Origin: JBBROS01 sp965213855
GTDB taxonomy: Bacteria; Pseudomonadota; Alphaproteobacteria; Acetobacterales; Acetobacteraceae
Direction: 5' to 3'
Assembly (NCBI GenBank): GCA_965213855.1
Contig: CBDCAA010000003.1
Location: 152,763-216,762, forward strand
Length of the DNA: 64,000 nucleotides
Notes under the pieces: model-generated
The model's input: the letters and a program-made list of their open reading frames with translations, nothing else
Told to the model about the DNA's origin: nothing
Databases searched by the model: none
Translations under genes and position numbers: made by a program
In this document: positions 46,399 to 55,030 of the stretch, one piece after another
Position numbering within the stretch: the first letter of the stretch is position 1
Layout of the letters: each line of letters opens with the position of its first letter

Positions 46399-46827
46399 CT
46401 AGGACTGGAGGATGTCCCTCGCGAGGGACGCGGCAACGCGCAGGGCAGGCCCGCCATGCACGGTTCCGTCGTCGTCCCGGTCGACCAACTGCTCAAGCGC
46501 CTCGGATTTCGCCTGGAACCCGCGCAGACCGACGGCTGGCAAGCGGCAGACTTCGGCGACCTGCTCCAGCCAGGTAGGCATGAGGTGCTCCATCGCGGCA
46601 TATGCGGCAGCGTGGCGGGGATCGTCCGGGGCGATGTCGGCCACGGACTCCGACAGGGCCGAGATGGCCCGTTGGGTGGCCGCGGCGGACCGGCATGCCG
46701 CTTCCAACACCCCATCGCCAAGCTGGACGCATTCCGCCGGCGAGGCTCCTCCCGGGTGAAGCACGAAGCCCATCATGACGGCGCCCACAGGCACGGCCGA
46801 GCAATCCATCCGGACAGCCTTCGACAT
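46399..46827 (-). CDS. Hypothetical protein, unrecognised
   Basis: 142 residues from ATG 46827 (GGTTGGA upstream). Mostly helical, with TQRAISALSESVADIAPDD, a conserved-looking HAAAYAAMEHLMPTWLEQVAEV and GFQAKSEALEQLV. No domain recognised. It lies 140 bases upstream of the TIR-like gene on the same strand and could be co-transcribed with it, but without any sign of a joint function. The frame is open 285 bases further upstream, where composition is poor. Confidence 0.6.
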   Translation of the reverse strand: MSKAVRMDCSAVPVGAVMMGFVLHPGGASPAECVQLGDGVLEAACRSAAATQRAISALSESVADIAPDDPRHAAAYAAMEHLMPTWLEQVAEVCRLPAVGLRGFQAKSEALEQLVDRDDDGTVHGGPALRVAASLARDILQS

Positions 46828-47078
46828 TCCAACCCCGGTCCATGTTGGGCCGACCGGCAGCGCCGGCGACGTCCTGCAGATGGCGATTCCTGCTGAGGAG
46901 GACTGTAGAGAGCTCCGTTTTCCTGTCAACTCGTTGTTCGTGATCCATTTTTGGTCGGGTTTGCTCCGAACCGGCACAGGGGAATGACGACCGCGAGTCC
47001 TTGATGCGGCGCAGACTATGCCTGCTCCTCTGCGGGACCGGGGTGAGAAGAGTCTCCGATCCCAGCCCGCCAATCCGG

Positions 47079-47339
47079 TCAGCCTCTCTGTTTGGGGCAC
47101 CCCGGCTCGCACAGCTTCGACAGCGCATGACCGACATCACGGGCGCCGCAACCCGAGCACTTCAAACTCAGCAGGGCAAACTCGACTTGGTGCCGTTCGC
47201 CCCAGCGCCGGACCAGCGCCTCGACCGGAAGACTTGCTCGGTGCCCGCACTGGCGGCAGGTCGCAAGCCGGACCCATCCCGGAGGCGTTTGACGAAGGCT
47301 GCCGAGGGTGGGCTGACGGCTCGGTTCTCTCCCTCCCAT
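47079..47339 (-). CDS. Small zinc-ribbon protein
   Basis: 86 residues from ATG 47339. Two CxxC pairs, ATCRQCGHRA and LKCSGCGARD, about 35 residues apart make a zinc ribbon. The N-terminus TLGSLRQTPPGWVRLATC resembles small zinc-ribbon proteins common near mobile elements in Alphaproteobacteria. The start is uncertain (GTG further upstream). Confidence 0.6.
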   Translation of the reverse strand: MGGREPSRQPTLGSLRQTPPGWVRLATCRQCGHRASLPVEALVRRWGERHQVEFALLSLKCSGCGARDVGHALSKLCEPGCPKQRG

Positions 47340-47540
47340 GCTTAGAACATAAACGGAACGCTGGCATCGAGTCGATGTGCTATCTGTCTGCCCTATCATT
47401 CATCGCCCCGCAGCATGCTTGACCAACCGCAGCTTGTTCCGGTCGAGATCGACAAAACACGCAACGCTTGGCGGATGACACGATGGCCGTGCCCTGAAAG
47501 CTGCCGATTGCAGACGCCTTCACCATCGCGGGTCCAGCCT

Positions 47541-47951
47541 TCAACGCTGCCCGGCACGCCGCATCGGCATGGCATCGATGGTCCGAGTAAGGTCGGCGCC
47601 ACCCACCGGCTCGCGCGACCGGAAAGCGACGTGCCCATCCTTTCCGATCAGGACCACCGTGAACTGGCTGGGCGGTAGGGAGAAGCGCTCACGCAGATCA
47701 TCCGCCTTGCCGTCCAAGCCTTCTACGGCAGCCCCGACGATCTGGACTATCGTCACGTCCCTGTCCTCGGCCGCTTGCCGCCAGTTCGCCAGAAGGCGCC
47801 GTTGATCCAGCAGTCGGGGATCATCGGAGGCGGGGGCGGACACCAGGATTACGCGTCGCTTCCACCGGATCGCATCGATGCCGGAGGGCGCCGCCGCAGC
47901 GCACGAGGCCACCATCGCTGTGACGAACAGCGCCTGCAACAGAAGACGCAT
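47541..47951 (-). CDS. DUF4174 secreted protein
   Basis: 136 residues. A signal peptide (LLLQALFVTAMVASCAAAAPS) is followed by a thioredoxin-like-looking DUF4174 domain: WKRRVILVSAPASDDPRLLDQRRLL (pattern), VTIVQIVGAAVEG, and FTVVLIGKDGHVAFRSREPV. No catalytic CxxC is present. ATG 47951 is chosen because AAGAAGG lies nine bases upstream; ATG 47960 has no room for a ribosome site. Confidence 0.78.
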   Translation of the reverse strand: MRLLLQALFVTAMVASCAAAAPSGIDAIRWKRRVILVSAPASDDPRLLDQRRLLANWRQAAEDRDVTIVQIVGAAVEGLDGKADDLRERFSLPPSQFTVVLIGKDGHVAFRSREPVGGADLTRTIDAMPMRRAGQR

Positions 47952-48054
47952 CTTCGACATCCTTCTTCGCCGGTCGGCCTTTGCCGCCGTGTCGCACGTC
48001 GTGGTGGTGCAAGAGCCCATGTGCATCGACGGTGTCGCCGGGTAGACTGTGCCC

Positions 48055-49156
48055 ATGAGATTCTTCGTCAGCTCGCTTATTCAGGGCATGGAAGCCGCGC
48101 GTGCCGCAGCCCGTGAGGCTATTCTATCCCTGGGACACGAGGCGCTCATGGCGGAGGACTTTCCCGCCCAGCCGCAGTCGCCGCAGGTCGCGTACCTGGA
48201 TGGAGTTCGCTCGTCGGACGCGGTCGTTCTTCTGCTCGGCGCATCCTATGGGAACAAGCAGGCGTCCGGCCTCTCCGCAACACACGAGGAGTTCCTGGAG
48301 GCGAGGGACCGTCGGCCCGTGTTCGCCTTCATGCAGAGGGGCGTGCGACCCGACGATAAGCAGGCAGCTTTCGTCGCAGAGGTTCGGGGGTGGGTCATCG
48401 GTCTGTTCAGTCCCGAGTTCGGCGACCCGGCTGATCTCCGGAATGCCCTGACGAAGGCGATACACCACTGGCAGCTGTCGACCGCATCCGCGCCCGTCGA
48501 CACGGTGGAGGTGCTGAACCGTGCGCTGGCCGCCTTTCCGACCGACCGCAACCGGGGTTCCGGCGGACCGCTCCTGCAGGTCGTCGTCGCGGGAGGTCCG
48601 GAGCAGTCCATTCTAAGGCCTTCACGCATCGAGGATACGTCGTTTGCGGACAGTCTGCTCAAGACGGCCATGTTCGGCTCGGAAAGGCGGATCTTCTCGC
48701 CTCGCGAAGCGTCGGACACGACGGTCAGGGACGGGAAGCTCGTCCTCACCCAGGGCCAGCGGCTGGCGAGCATAGACGAGATGGCGACTGTCACCGTCCA
48801 TCGATCTGGCCGAAGGCAGGGGTGGCCTGTCCGTGATCATCGAGGAGGATCTTGCCGATCGTATGGCGCTCGCCATGCGATATGCGGACTGGCTGCTGGA
48901 CGAGGTCGATGCCACCCACAGGCTGGCGCATGTCGTGTTCGCCGCCACCGTCGCGGATGGTGGATACCGTGCCTGGCGGACGAGGAGGGAACACGAGGCG
49001 AGCATGAACTCGGTATCGATGGGCAGGAGCTTCGGCGGAGACAAGCGGTCCCCCGTCCACCTCACTCCCCCTGCCCGGCCCCGCGCCGCCCTGAAGCACG
49101 AGGCGTCCAACTTGGTCGCAGACATCGTGACGCTCCTGCGGCGGCAATGGAAGTGA
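48055..49156 (+). pseudogene. DUF4062 protein with a +1 frameshift
   Basis: The N-terminal domain is DUF4062: MRFFVSSLIQGMEAARAAA, HEALMAEDFPAQPQSP, GVRSSDAVVLLLGASYG and SATHEEFLEARDRRPVFAF. This TIR/Rossmann-like sensor domain occurs in large predicted NTPase and immune proteins. The frame is coherent to about 48797 (DEMATVTV), then becomes Arg- and Gly-rich. The +1 frame resumes coherent protein (IDLAEGRGGLSVIIEEDLAD, LHVVF-like, ending VADIVTLLRRQWK at 49156). One extra base therefore splits an intact ~366-residue gene. ATG 48055 or GTG 48049 start. Confidence 0.75.
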
Positions 49157-49184
49157 CCGTGCGAGGGAGCGGGCCGCGGAGCCT

Positions 49185-49661
49185 GTGACCCGGTCGGCCC
49201 GGCCGCAGACATCGGTTGCATGGCCCGACGTCGCTGACGCGGTCCGGCGGACGATGCGTGCGAACAAGGGCAAGGACACCAAGCCAGAGCTGGCGTTGCG
49301 GTCCCTGCTGCACCGGGACGGTTACCGCTTCCGGATCCACGGACGGCATCTTCCGGGGACGCCTGACGTCGTGTTCACCGCCCGCCGCAAGGTCGTCTGT
49401 GTCCATGGATGCTTCTGGCATGCCCACCCCGGTTGCCGGTATGCGACCATTCCGAAGACGCGGGCCGACTACTGGGTCCCGAAGCTGTCGCGCAACCGCG
49501 AGCGGGACGCCGCCCACACGCTTCGGCTGCGTGACATGGGTTGGGACAGCGCAGTCGTGTGGGAATGCGAGATGAAGGATCCTGAAACCGTCCGTGAACA
49601 CCTGTCGGCTTTCCTCGGCCCGGTGCGGCATCGGCCGCCGCGGCGACGCACCTCCTTTTAA
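49185..49661 (+). CDS. vsr: Very short patch repair endonuclease
   Basis: 158 residues, usual Vsr length. Signatures: TMRANKGKDTKPELALR, the catalytic region PGTPDVVFTARRKVVCVHGCFWH (metal-binding Asp and the zinc-linked CVHGCFWH), and KTRADYWVPKLSRNRERD. Vsr nicks T:G mismatches arising from deamination of 5-methylcytosine. It converges on and overlaps the cytosine methyltransferase gene by four bases, the usual functional pair. GTG start. Confidence 0.94.
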   Translation: MTRSARPQTSVAWPDVADAVRRTMRANKGKDTKPELALRSLLHRDGYRFRIHGRHLPGTPDVVFTARRKVVCVHGCFWHAHPGCRYATIPKTRADYWVPKLSRNRERDAAHTLRLRDMGWDSAVVWECEMKDPETVREHLSAFLGPVRHRPPRRRTSF

Positions 49662-50668
49662 GCCCGCGTCGCGACGCCGCTCGCCACGTCGTAGGGCGGT
49701 AACTGTATGGCCTGACCGTTCGCTCCGGTCAGGGTCGAGACGATCGCCTCCATGACGGGCGGGCACACGCCATTCCCGAGGGTCCTGATCCGGTCCCGGC
49801 GCGACCCGTGGTCGAGATCGAACTCCTCCCCGAAACCCATCGCCGCCTTCAGCTCCGGGACCTGGAGCATGCGCATCATCGGGGTGCCCCCGTTCCAGGT
49901 GACCAGCCCGAAGCGGTCCAGCGTCGTCAGCGTCCGCAGCGGCCGATCCAGGGGCTGCCATCCCCCGGAGCCGTCAGACCCGTAATAGACGACCAGGAAC
50001 CGAACACCCGGTCCAAGAGCCGCGATGCCACAGGCGATTCGGGCCAGCGTGGCTGGGGCGTGCGTCCCAGGACCGACCGGCCTCGACTTCCAGCGGTCCG
50101 AGAACTCGATCACCGACGCCGCCGAACGCGCCCTGCCGCGTCGTAGGGGCACTGGCCGAGGCATCTCCCGGCGGTCGCACAGCAGGAACAGGCGTTGGCG
50201 CTTCTGGGGGACACCGAGCCTAGAGGCATCCAGTTCCTGCGGGAGCACGTGGTAGCCCAATCCCTCCAGCTCCCCGACCAGGGGGCGGTAGCCATCCCAT
50301 CCCTTCATGTGCAGGACGTTCTCCACCACGACCCAGCGCGGCAGCAGCTCGCGCGCGAAGTTCAGCACGTAGCGGGCGGTAAGCCTGCTCGCCTCGTCCC
50401 TGGGGCGGGCGCCGCGCGCACAGCCGTGGTTGGTGCATTCCGGCGACGCCAGCAGCAGGTCGATGCGGCCGAGGCCCGGGATGTCGCCGGGACCGGAGTT
50501 CCCGTCCAGCGTCATTTCCACGGCGTTCGCCCGCGGGAAGTTCCGCCGGAACGTGGCCACGGCATAGGGGGACGCGTCCACGCCGCAGACCACGCGTGCC
50601 CCCGCGGCGCGGGCGCCCCAGCTGCTGCCGCCCCCGCCGCAGAAAAGGTCGAGTGTACGAATCGTCAT
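49658..50668 (-). CDS. DNA (cytosine-5) methyltransferase
   Basis: 336 residues. Motif I DLFCGGGGSSWGA, the catalytic cysteine Cys78 in LLLASPECTNHG (the PEC variant of motif IV), motif VI VVVENVLHMKG, motif VIII QKRQRLFLL, and the C-terminal motif X region RTLGNGVCPPVMEAIV. It makes m5C; the recognition sequence cannot be read from the protein. Its partner nuclease is Vsr, and the neighbouring NurA-like/HerA pair on the opposite strand may be the restriction arm of a system. Confidence 0.93.
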   Translation of the reverse strand: MTIRTLDLFCGGGGSSWGARAAGARVVCGVDASPYAVATFRRNFPRANAVEMTLDGNSGPGDIPGLGRIDLLLASPECTNHGCARGARPRDEASRLTARYVLNFARELLPRWVVVENVLHMKGWDGYRPLVGELEGLGYHVLPQELDASRLGVPQKRQRLFLLCDRREMPRPVPLRRGRARSAASVIEFSDRWKSRPVGPGTHAPATLARIACGIAALGPGVRFLVVYYGSDGSGGWQPLDRPLRTLTTLDRFGLVTWNGGTPMMRMLQVPELKAAMGFGEEFDLDHGSRRDRIRTLGNGVCPPVMEAIVSTLTGANGQAIQLPPYDVASGVATRA

Positions 50669-50833
50669 GTCCCGGTTCTACCAGGTTGGCCATTCCACGC
50701 CAGGAGCGATGTTGCCCCGACCTGTCGAACCCCCTCCGCCGCACCCCTGGTGGATGGGACTCCACCGGGGCGCAGGTCCTTGCCGCATCCAGAGAACCCG
50801 ATACGGTCGGCACGGGAACGGAGTCGGTGTCGC

Positions 50834-52122
50834 GTGCATGAGGCGGAAGGAATTCGCAGGCGGATAGAGGCCAGGATCGTTCAGGGCGAATTCCTTGCCG
50901 GGCTGCTGCACGTGGCCGGACGCGAATCGGACAAGGTCCAGGGCGACTTCGTCACCCGGCTTTCCGCGATCGCGGCCGGGACCAGGGAGCTGCTGGAGGG
51001 GAACGGCATGATCCGCCGCCTCGACTATGCGCCTGCCACTTGGTGGCCAGGCGTCCGGGGACAGTCGTTCGCGTTCGTCGACGGCGGTGTCGCCAGCATC
51101 GACCTTCCGTCCGCTGCACCCATAGGCATCCGCATCGGCAGCTACGTCGTGCGCCCCGGGGACGAGACCGCCGCGCGGGAACGCTTCAAAATCGAGCTTT
51201 CGCTGGTCGACGATCTCTTCAGCGACGACGGCGCCCTATACGACGACGACTTTCAGGACATCGCCAAGCTGCGGGACGCCGCACGCATGACGGCGGAGAC
51301 CGCGGCGGGCTACCGCATAGCCAAGGTCGCGGACCCGCCGGACCTTGTCGTGCTGCATGGACCCTTGGTTAACCCGGTTTCCCCATACGGGCTGGCCGGG
51401 TTCCCGTCGTTCGGCCTCGACGCATCAAGGCTGTTCCTGGACGAGCCGGGGTTCTGCGGGTCCGACCAGGAACGCCAGTTCGTCCCCCTCTACCTCGACC
51501 TGCTCCAGCGGCTGCGCGGGACGGGCGTGCCCGTGGTCGGGACCGTCGAGCGGTCGATCGGACGCGACCCGGTCGTCCTGCGGCGGATCGTCGACAGGTT
51601 GCAGGACACGGGGAAGCTGAAGAAGGACGAGGCCAAGGCCGTCCTGGACGAGGCAATCGCGTACGGGCTGAACGATGCGACGCTGTTCGACGTCGTGCTG
51701 GAGGAGGGAGAGTACATCGAGCCGCTGCCCGTCATGCGGCAGGGTCCGGAGGGCAAGTGGCCGGAGGAATGGAAGCGCTGGATCCGGGACTACCCGAACG
51801 CGCTGACCACCTACCTCAAGCCGTCCGACCTCGTGATGCCCTTCCGGGTCGAGGCGTTCGAGGACATCGCCGACTTCCCGCGCGCGCTCGAGCTGGTCCT
51901 GCACACCAGCCGACTACTGCCGTCCTACGGTTTCCCGGTCGGCCTCGACATCGTCGACCGCTTTGCGAAGGTGCCGTCGTGGTTGAGCCGCGGCATCAAG
52001 GGCCAGCACCAGGTGGTGCTGCTCAAGAAAGCTCTGGCCAGCGGCGACCCGCGCGCGCTGACCTTCGCCAAGCGCGTGCTGGCGGCCAAGGCCGGGACTG
52101 GCTCTTCAGGCCGGTCGTCTGA
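50834..52122 (+). CDS. NurA-like nuclease with a C-terminal frameshift
   Basis: About 430 residues from GTG 50834. The NurA pattern is present: GQSFAFVDGGVASIDLP (first metal-binding Asp), ETAAGYRIAKVADPPDLVVLHGPL (second), YLDLLQRLRGTGVPVVGTVERS, and the C-terminal PVGLDIVDRFAKVP. NurA nucleases work with HerA translocases. Near 52092 the frame breaks: a one-base shift would give the expected ending RDWLFRPVV with stop at 52122, just before herA. In the unshifted frame a ~120-residue tail without protein character runs to 52480. A missing C at GGCCGGG is the simplest explanation. Confidence 0.75.
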
Positions 52123-52142
52123 ACAGCCCGGGGGGAGAAGTC

Positions 52143-52636
52143 ATGGACACCGAAACGCAGGACGCGACCGGAACTGGCACACCTGCCGGATGGACAAGGA
52201 TCGGCACCGTCGTCGGCAACACGTCGACCTCCAGCTTCAGCTTCATCCTGCGCAGTTTCCACGGAAAGCTGGGCGACATCGTCGCCACCCGCGTCGAGGT
52301 GCCGATAGCCTCGGACCGCGGCCGCAAGATCGCCGTCGTGTGGGGGGCGCATCGTCGGCATCGACCGCTTCAACCCGTTCTTCCCGGCCGAGGCTGCGCA
52401 GGAGCTGGCGGACCAGGACATCAGGATGGTCGATACCGTGCTATCGGGCAGCCGCGACCATCTGGAGGCCGAGGTGCTGATCCTCGGCACCACCTTCGAC
52501 GGTCCCGGCGCCGCCCAGCTCAGTCCGCTCACCTACCCCGTGAAGCCGTCCTCCCCCGTGCTGTACCCGGGACCTGAGGATGTGCGGAAGCTCCTGACCG
52601 GACAGGACGACGACCCGAAGAGGCCGCGTCCCCGCG
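52143..52636 (+). pseudogene. HerA N-terminal HAS-barrel part, frameshifted
   Basis: The ATG 52143 has a GGGGGAGAAG ribosome site. The frame encodes a HAS-barrel (GTVVGNTSTSSFSFILRSF, DIVATRVEVPI, GRKIAVVWG). At the G6 run near 52343 it shifts by +1 and continues as RIVGIDRFNPFFPAEAAQE, then VDTVLSGSRDHLEAEVLILG, TFDGPG and SPVLYPG. A second +1 shift near 52625 leads into the ATPase frame at 52637. Together these would form the N-terminus of one HerA protein. Confidence 0.75.
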
Positions 52637-53980
52637 ATGCTGCGGATCGGGACGCTGATCGCCCGCGACGACGTTGATGTCGCGCTGTCCGCCCGGCAGG
52701 TGGTGTCCCGGCATCTGGCGATCCTGGCCATGACCGGTGGCGGCAAGACCGTCGCCGCCCGCCGGATCATCAGGGAGCTGATCGACATCGGCTACCCGCT
52801 AGTGATCTTCGACCCGCACGGCGACTACCTGGGGTTCTTCGAGAAGCGAAAGCTGTTCCCGAAGACCGCGGTCCGCATCCTCTACCCGATGATTCGGGTC
52901 CGGCAGGACAACGTCGGCATCATCGGCGACCTGATCGACAAGATGGGCAAGAAGCTCACCGACGCGCAGCAGCAGTTCTACTTCTGGCTGCTGAACGCCG
53001 TCGACGTCGTGGGCGGAGAACCCGCGGCCGACTATATCGAGCGGCTCATGGACTGCGCCGACAACGTGAAGGCCAAGAAGGCCAGGAAGGACGAGAGCCT
53101 CGGCGACGAGTTGGCGGACACCCGTGCCATGACGATGAACGCGGTCAAGCGGTCGCTCTCCTTCGTCCGCGACAACCTCCGCCAGATGGAAAGGAACAAC
53201 GAGCGGCTGCGCAGCCAGGAGCGGTTTAGGGACTACACGTTCCAGGAGATGCCCGACCCGTCGGACGCGCCGGAGGACATCGTCAGCCCGTGGACGGTCT
53301 CGATTTTCTACCTGGCCGGATACGACCACCTGAACCAGTCTGCCATCGTCTCCATCGTGCTGGAGGCCCTGTTCGCGCACCGCTCCACACTGTCGGGCGT
53401 GATCCCGCCGTTCCAGGCCGTGGTGGAGGAGGCGCACAATTTCATCCCGAGCAAGCAGGAGGGCACGAACGAGACGCCGTCGCTGCCGACCATCCGCAAG
53501 GTCATCACAGAGGGTCGAAAGTTCGGGACGGGGCTGGTGCTGATCTCGCAGCGGCCGTCCCGCCTGGACGAGACGACGCTGGCCCAGTGCAACAGCTTCC
53601 TGGTTCTTCGCCTAGTAAACCCGCGCGACAAGAGCTTTGTCCGGTCGGTGATGGAAAACCTGTCCGAGGCGGACGCCAACATCCTCCAGTCCTTCGGGCC
53701 GGGGCAGGGCATTGTCTCGGGGCAGGCGGTCAGGTTTCCGCTGCTGGTGAAGGTCGACTTCGACGCCGACCTCGTCAGCGACGCAATCGGGGACGAGGAC
53801 TTCATATCCGATGCGGCGAAGTGGCAGCTGGATCCGACGCGCAAGGCGAATGCCGAAACCGTGGCCAACCACTTTAAGGGGGCGCCGGCGCCCGAAGCGG
53901 AGTTGGCCTCTGGAGCGAAAACCACGTCACGTAAACCTCTTGGGCGACGCCGCGGGCGGATCAGGCCGGAGGGGTTTTGA
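52637..53980 (+). CDS. herA: HerA-family ATPase/translocase (ATPase part)
   Basis: 447 residues. Starts with the conserved RIGTLIARDDVDV and RHLAILAMTGGGKTVAARR, Walker A at 33-39. Walker B with catalytic Glu is FQAVVEEAHNF, the sensor/arginine region is LVLISQRPSRLDE, and the ending KANAETVANHF is typical. HerA hexamers pump DNA to NurA-type nucleases; HerA pairs with different effectors in several phage-defence systems. The upstream HAS-barrel is out of frame, so the gene is either broken or uses ATG 52637 as a restart. Confidence 0.85.
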   Translation: MLRIGTLIARDDVDVALSARQVVSRHLAILAMTGGGKTVAARRIIRELIDIGYPLVIFDPHGDYLGFFEKRKLFPKTAVRILYPMIRVRQDNVGIIGDLIDKMGKKLTDAQQQFYFWLLNAVDVVGGEPAADYIERLMDCADNVKAKKARKDESLGDELADTRAMTMNAVKRSLSFVRDNLRQMERNNERLRSQERFRDYTFQEMPDPSDAPEDIVSPWTVSIFYLAGYDHLNQSAIVSIVLEALFAHRSTLSGVIPPFQAVVEEAHNFIPSKQEGTNETPSLPTIRKVITEGRKFGTGLVLISQRPSRLDETTLAQCNSFLVLRLVNPRDKSFVRSVMENLSEADANILQSFGPGQGIVSGQAVRFPLLVKVDFDADLVSDAIGDEDFISDAAKWQLDPTRKANAETVANHFKGAPAPEAELASGAKTTSRKPLGRRRGRIRPEGF

Positions 53981-54951
53981 GCGGGAACCGCGACTACGAT
54001 GTCCGAAGGCGGTCTCGCCAGGCGGCGCCGACTGGGACACCATCGAAGGGGAGTCAAGCCACGTTTCGCTCGGGCAGGGATCATGACGCCATAATCAAGC
54101 TCCTGGTCACGTCTCGATCTCGAACGTTCTTCAGACTGCTGGGAGTTCCTGACCTGCGGAAGGAACTTCCGACCGAGTTGTTTCGTCCGCGAGTGCTTCG
54201 TCTCGATCACCTCTCGAAGGGCGCTGAAGGCGATCTGCTACACATAGAGTTCCAGTCCACCCGGGAAGAGATGCGGTGGAGGATGCTTGAGTACTACTCT
54301 GGAATCGCAAGCCGTCACGATCTAACCGCGGTCTGCTCTCCCGAACCGGCGGCGCGCGACCGCCTCAAGCAGGTGGTTATCTTGATGGGAGGAGCCACGC
54401 GCATGCCGTGCGTGCTGGAGCGCGACGGCCTCCGTCTCGAATTCGAAGTCTGCGAGCTCGCGAAGCTCGACCCGCAACGCGAGCTCGCGCGCAGTGAAAG
54501 CCCCTACGACAAGGTGCTCGGCCTCCTATGCGTCGAAAACGCGTCTGATGTAGACTGGATGGAAGTATGCAGCGCGATCAGAACGTCGGCGAAGAACAAC
54601 CCTGAGCTCGCCCGCGATGCCTTGGCCCTCCTGCTCGCGGTCAGCACGCTGATCAGCCCGTCTGCACAAGCGCAACAGATCCTGGGAACAATGGCCATGA
54701 GAATCAACATAGCAGATAGTCCGGTCCTGCAGCAGTTAGCGTCGAGGGCTGAGGCAAAGGGCGCACTCACGCTGATGAAGCAGATTATCCAGAGCAGGGA
54801 CGAAGAAATCAACGAAGCTGACGAGGAGTTTCTTGAGTCGCTCACTTTGTCAGACATAAGCGAGCTTACTGCCAGGCTCCTCCACGGCAACGATTGGAGT
54901 GACATCCGGCCAGTAGGTTCACACAGGCGCGGGCCGTCCGGTTACGACTGA
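53977..54951 (+). CDS. Rpn-family recombination-promoting nuclease/transposase-like
   Basis: 324 residues. A PD-(D/E)xK-type domain at ~35-140: HDAIIKLLVTSRSRTFFRLLG, ELPTELFRPRVLRLDHL, then EGDLLHIEFQS (catalytic acids and Gln) and MRWRMLEYYSGI. This is the Rpn/YhgA-like core. The C-terminal ~120 residues are helical (KGALTLMKQIIQSRDEE). It is encoded from a TTG overlapping the herA stop; the first ~35 residues are low in character and the true start may be internal. Rpn proteins promote RecA-independent recombination in E. coli. Confidence 0.78.
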   Translation: MSGNRDYDVRRRSRQAAPTGTPSKGSQATFRSGRDHDAIIKLLVTSRSRTFFRLLGVPDLRKELPTELFRPRVLRLDHLSKGAEGDLLHIEFQSTREEMRWRMLEYYSGIASRHDLTAVCSPEPAARDRLKQVVILMGGATRMPCVLERDGLRLEFEVCELAKLDPQRELARSESPYDKVLGLLCVENASDVDWMEVCSAIRTSAKNNPELARDALALLLAVSTLISPSAQAQQILGTMAMRINIADSPVLQQLASRAEAKGALTLMKQIIQSRDEEINEADEEFLESLTLSDISELTARLLHGNDWSDIRPVGSHRRGPSGYD

Positions 54952-55030
54952 ACATTCGCATTCGGGCATCTCGTTCGCGGTATGCCGACAACGGACCCGA
55001 CGATTGACAAAATGACGTTGATATCAGGTA

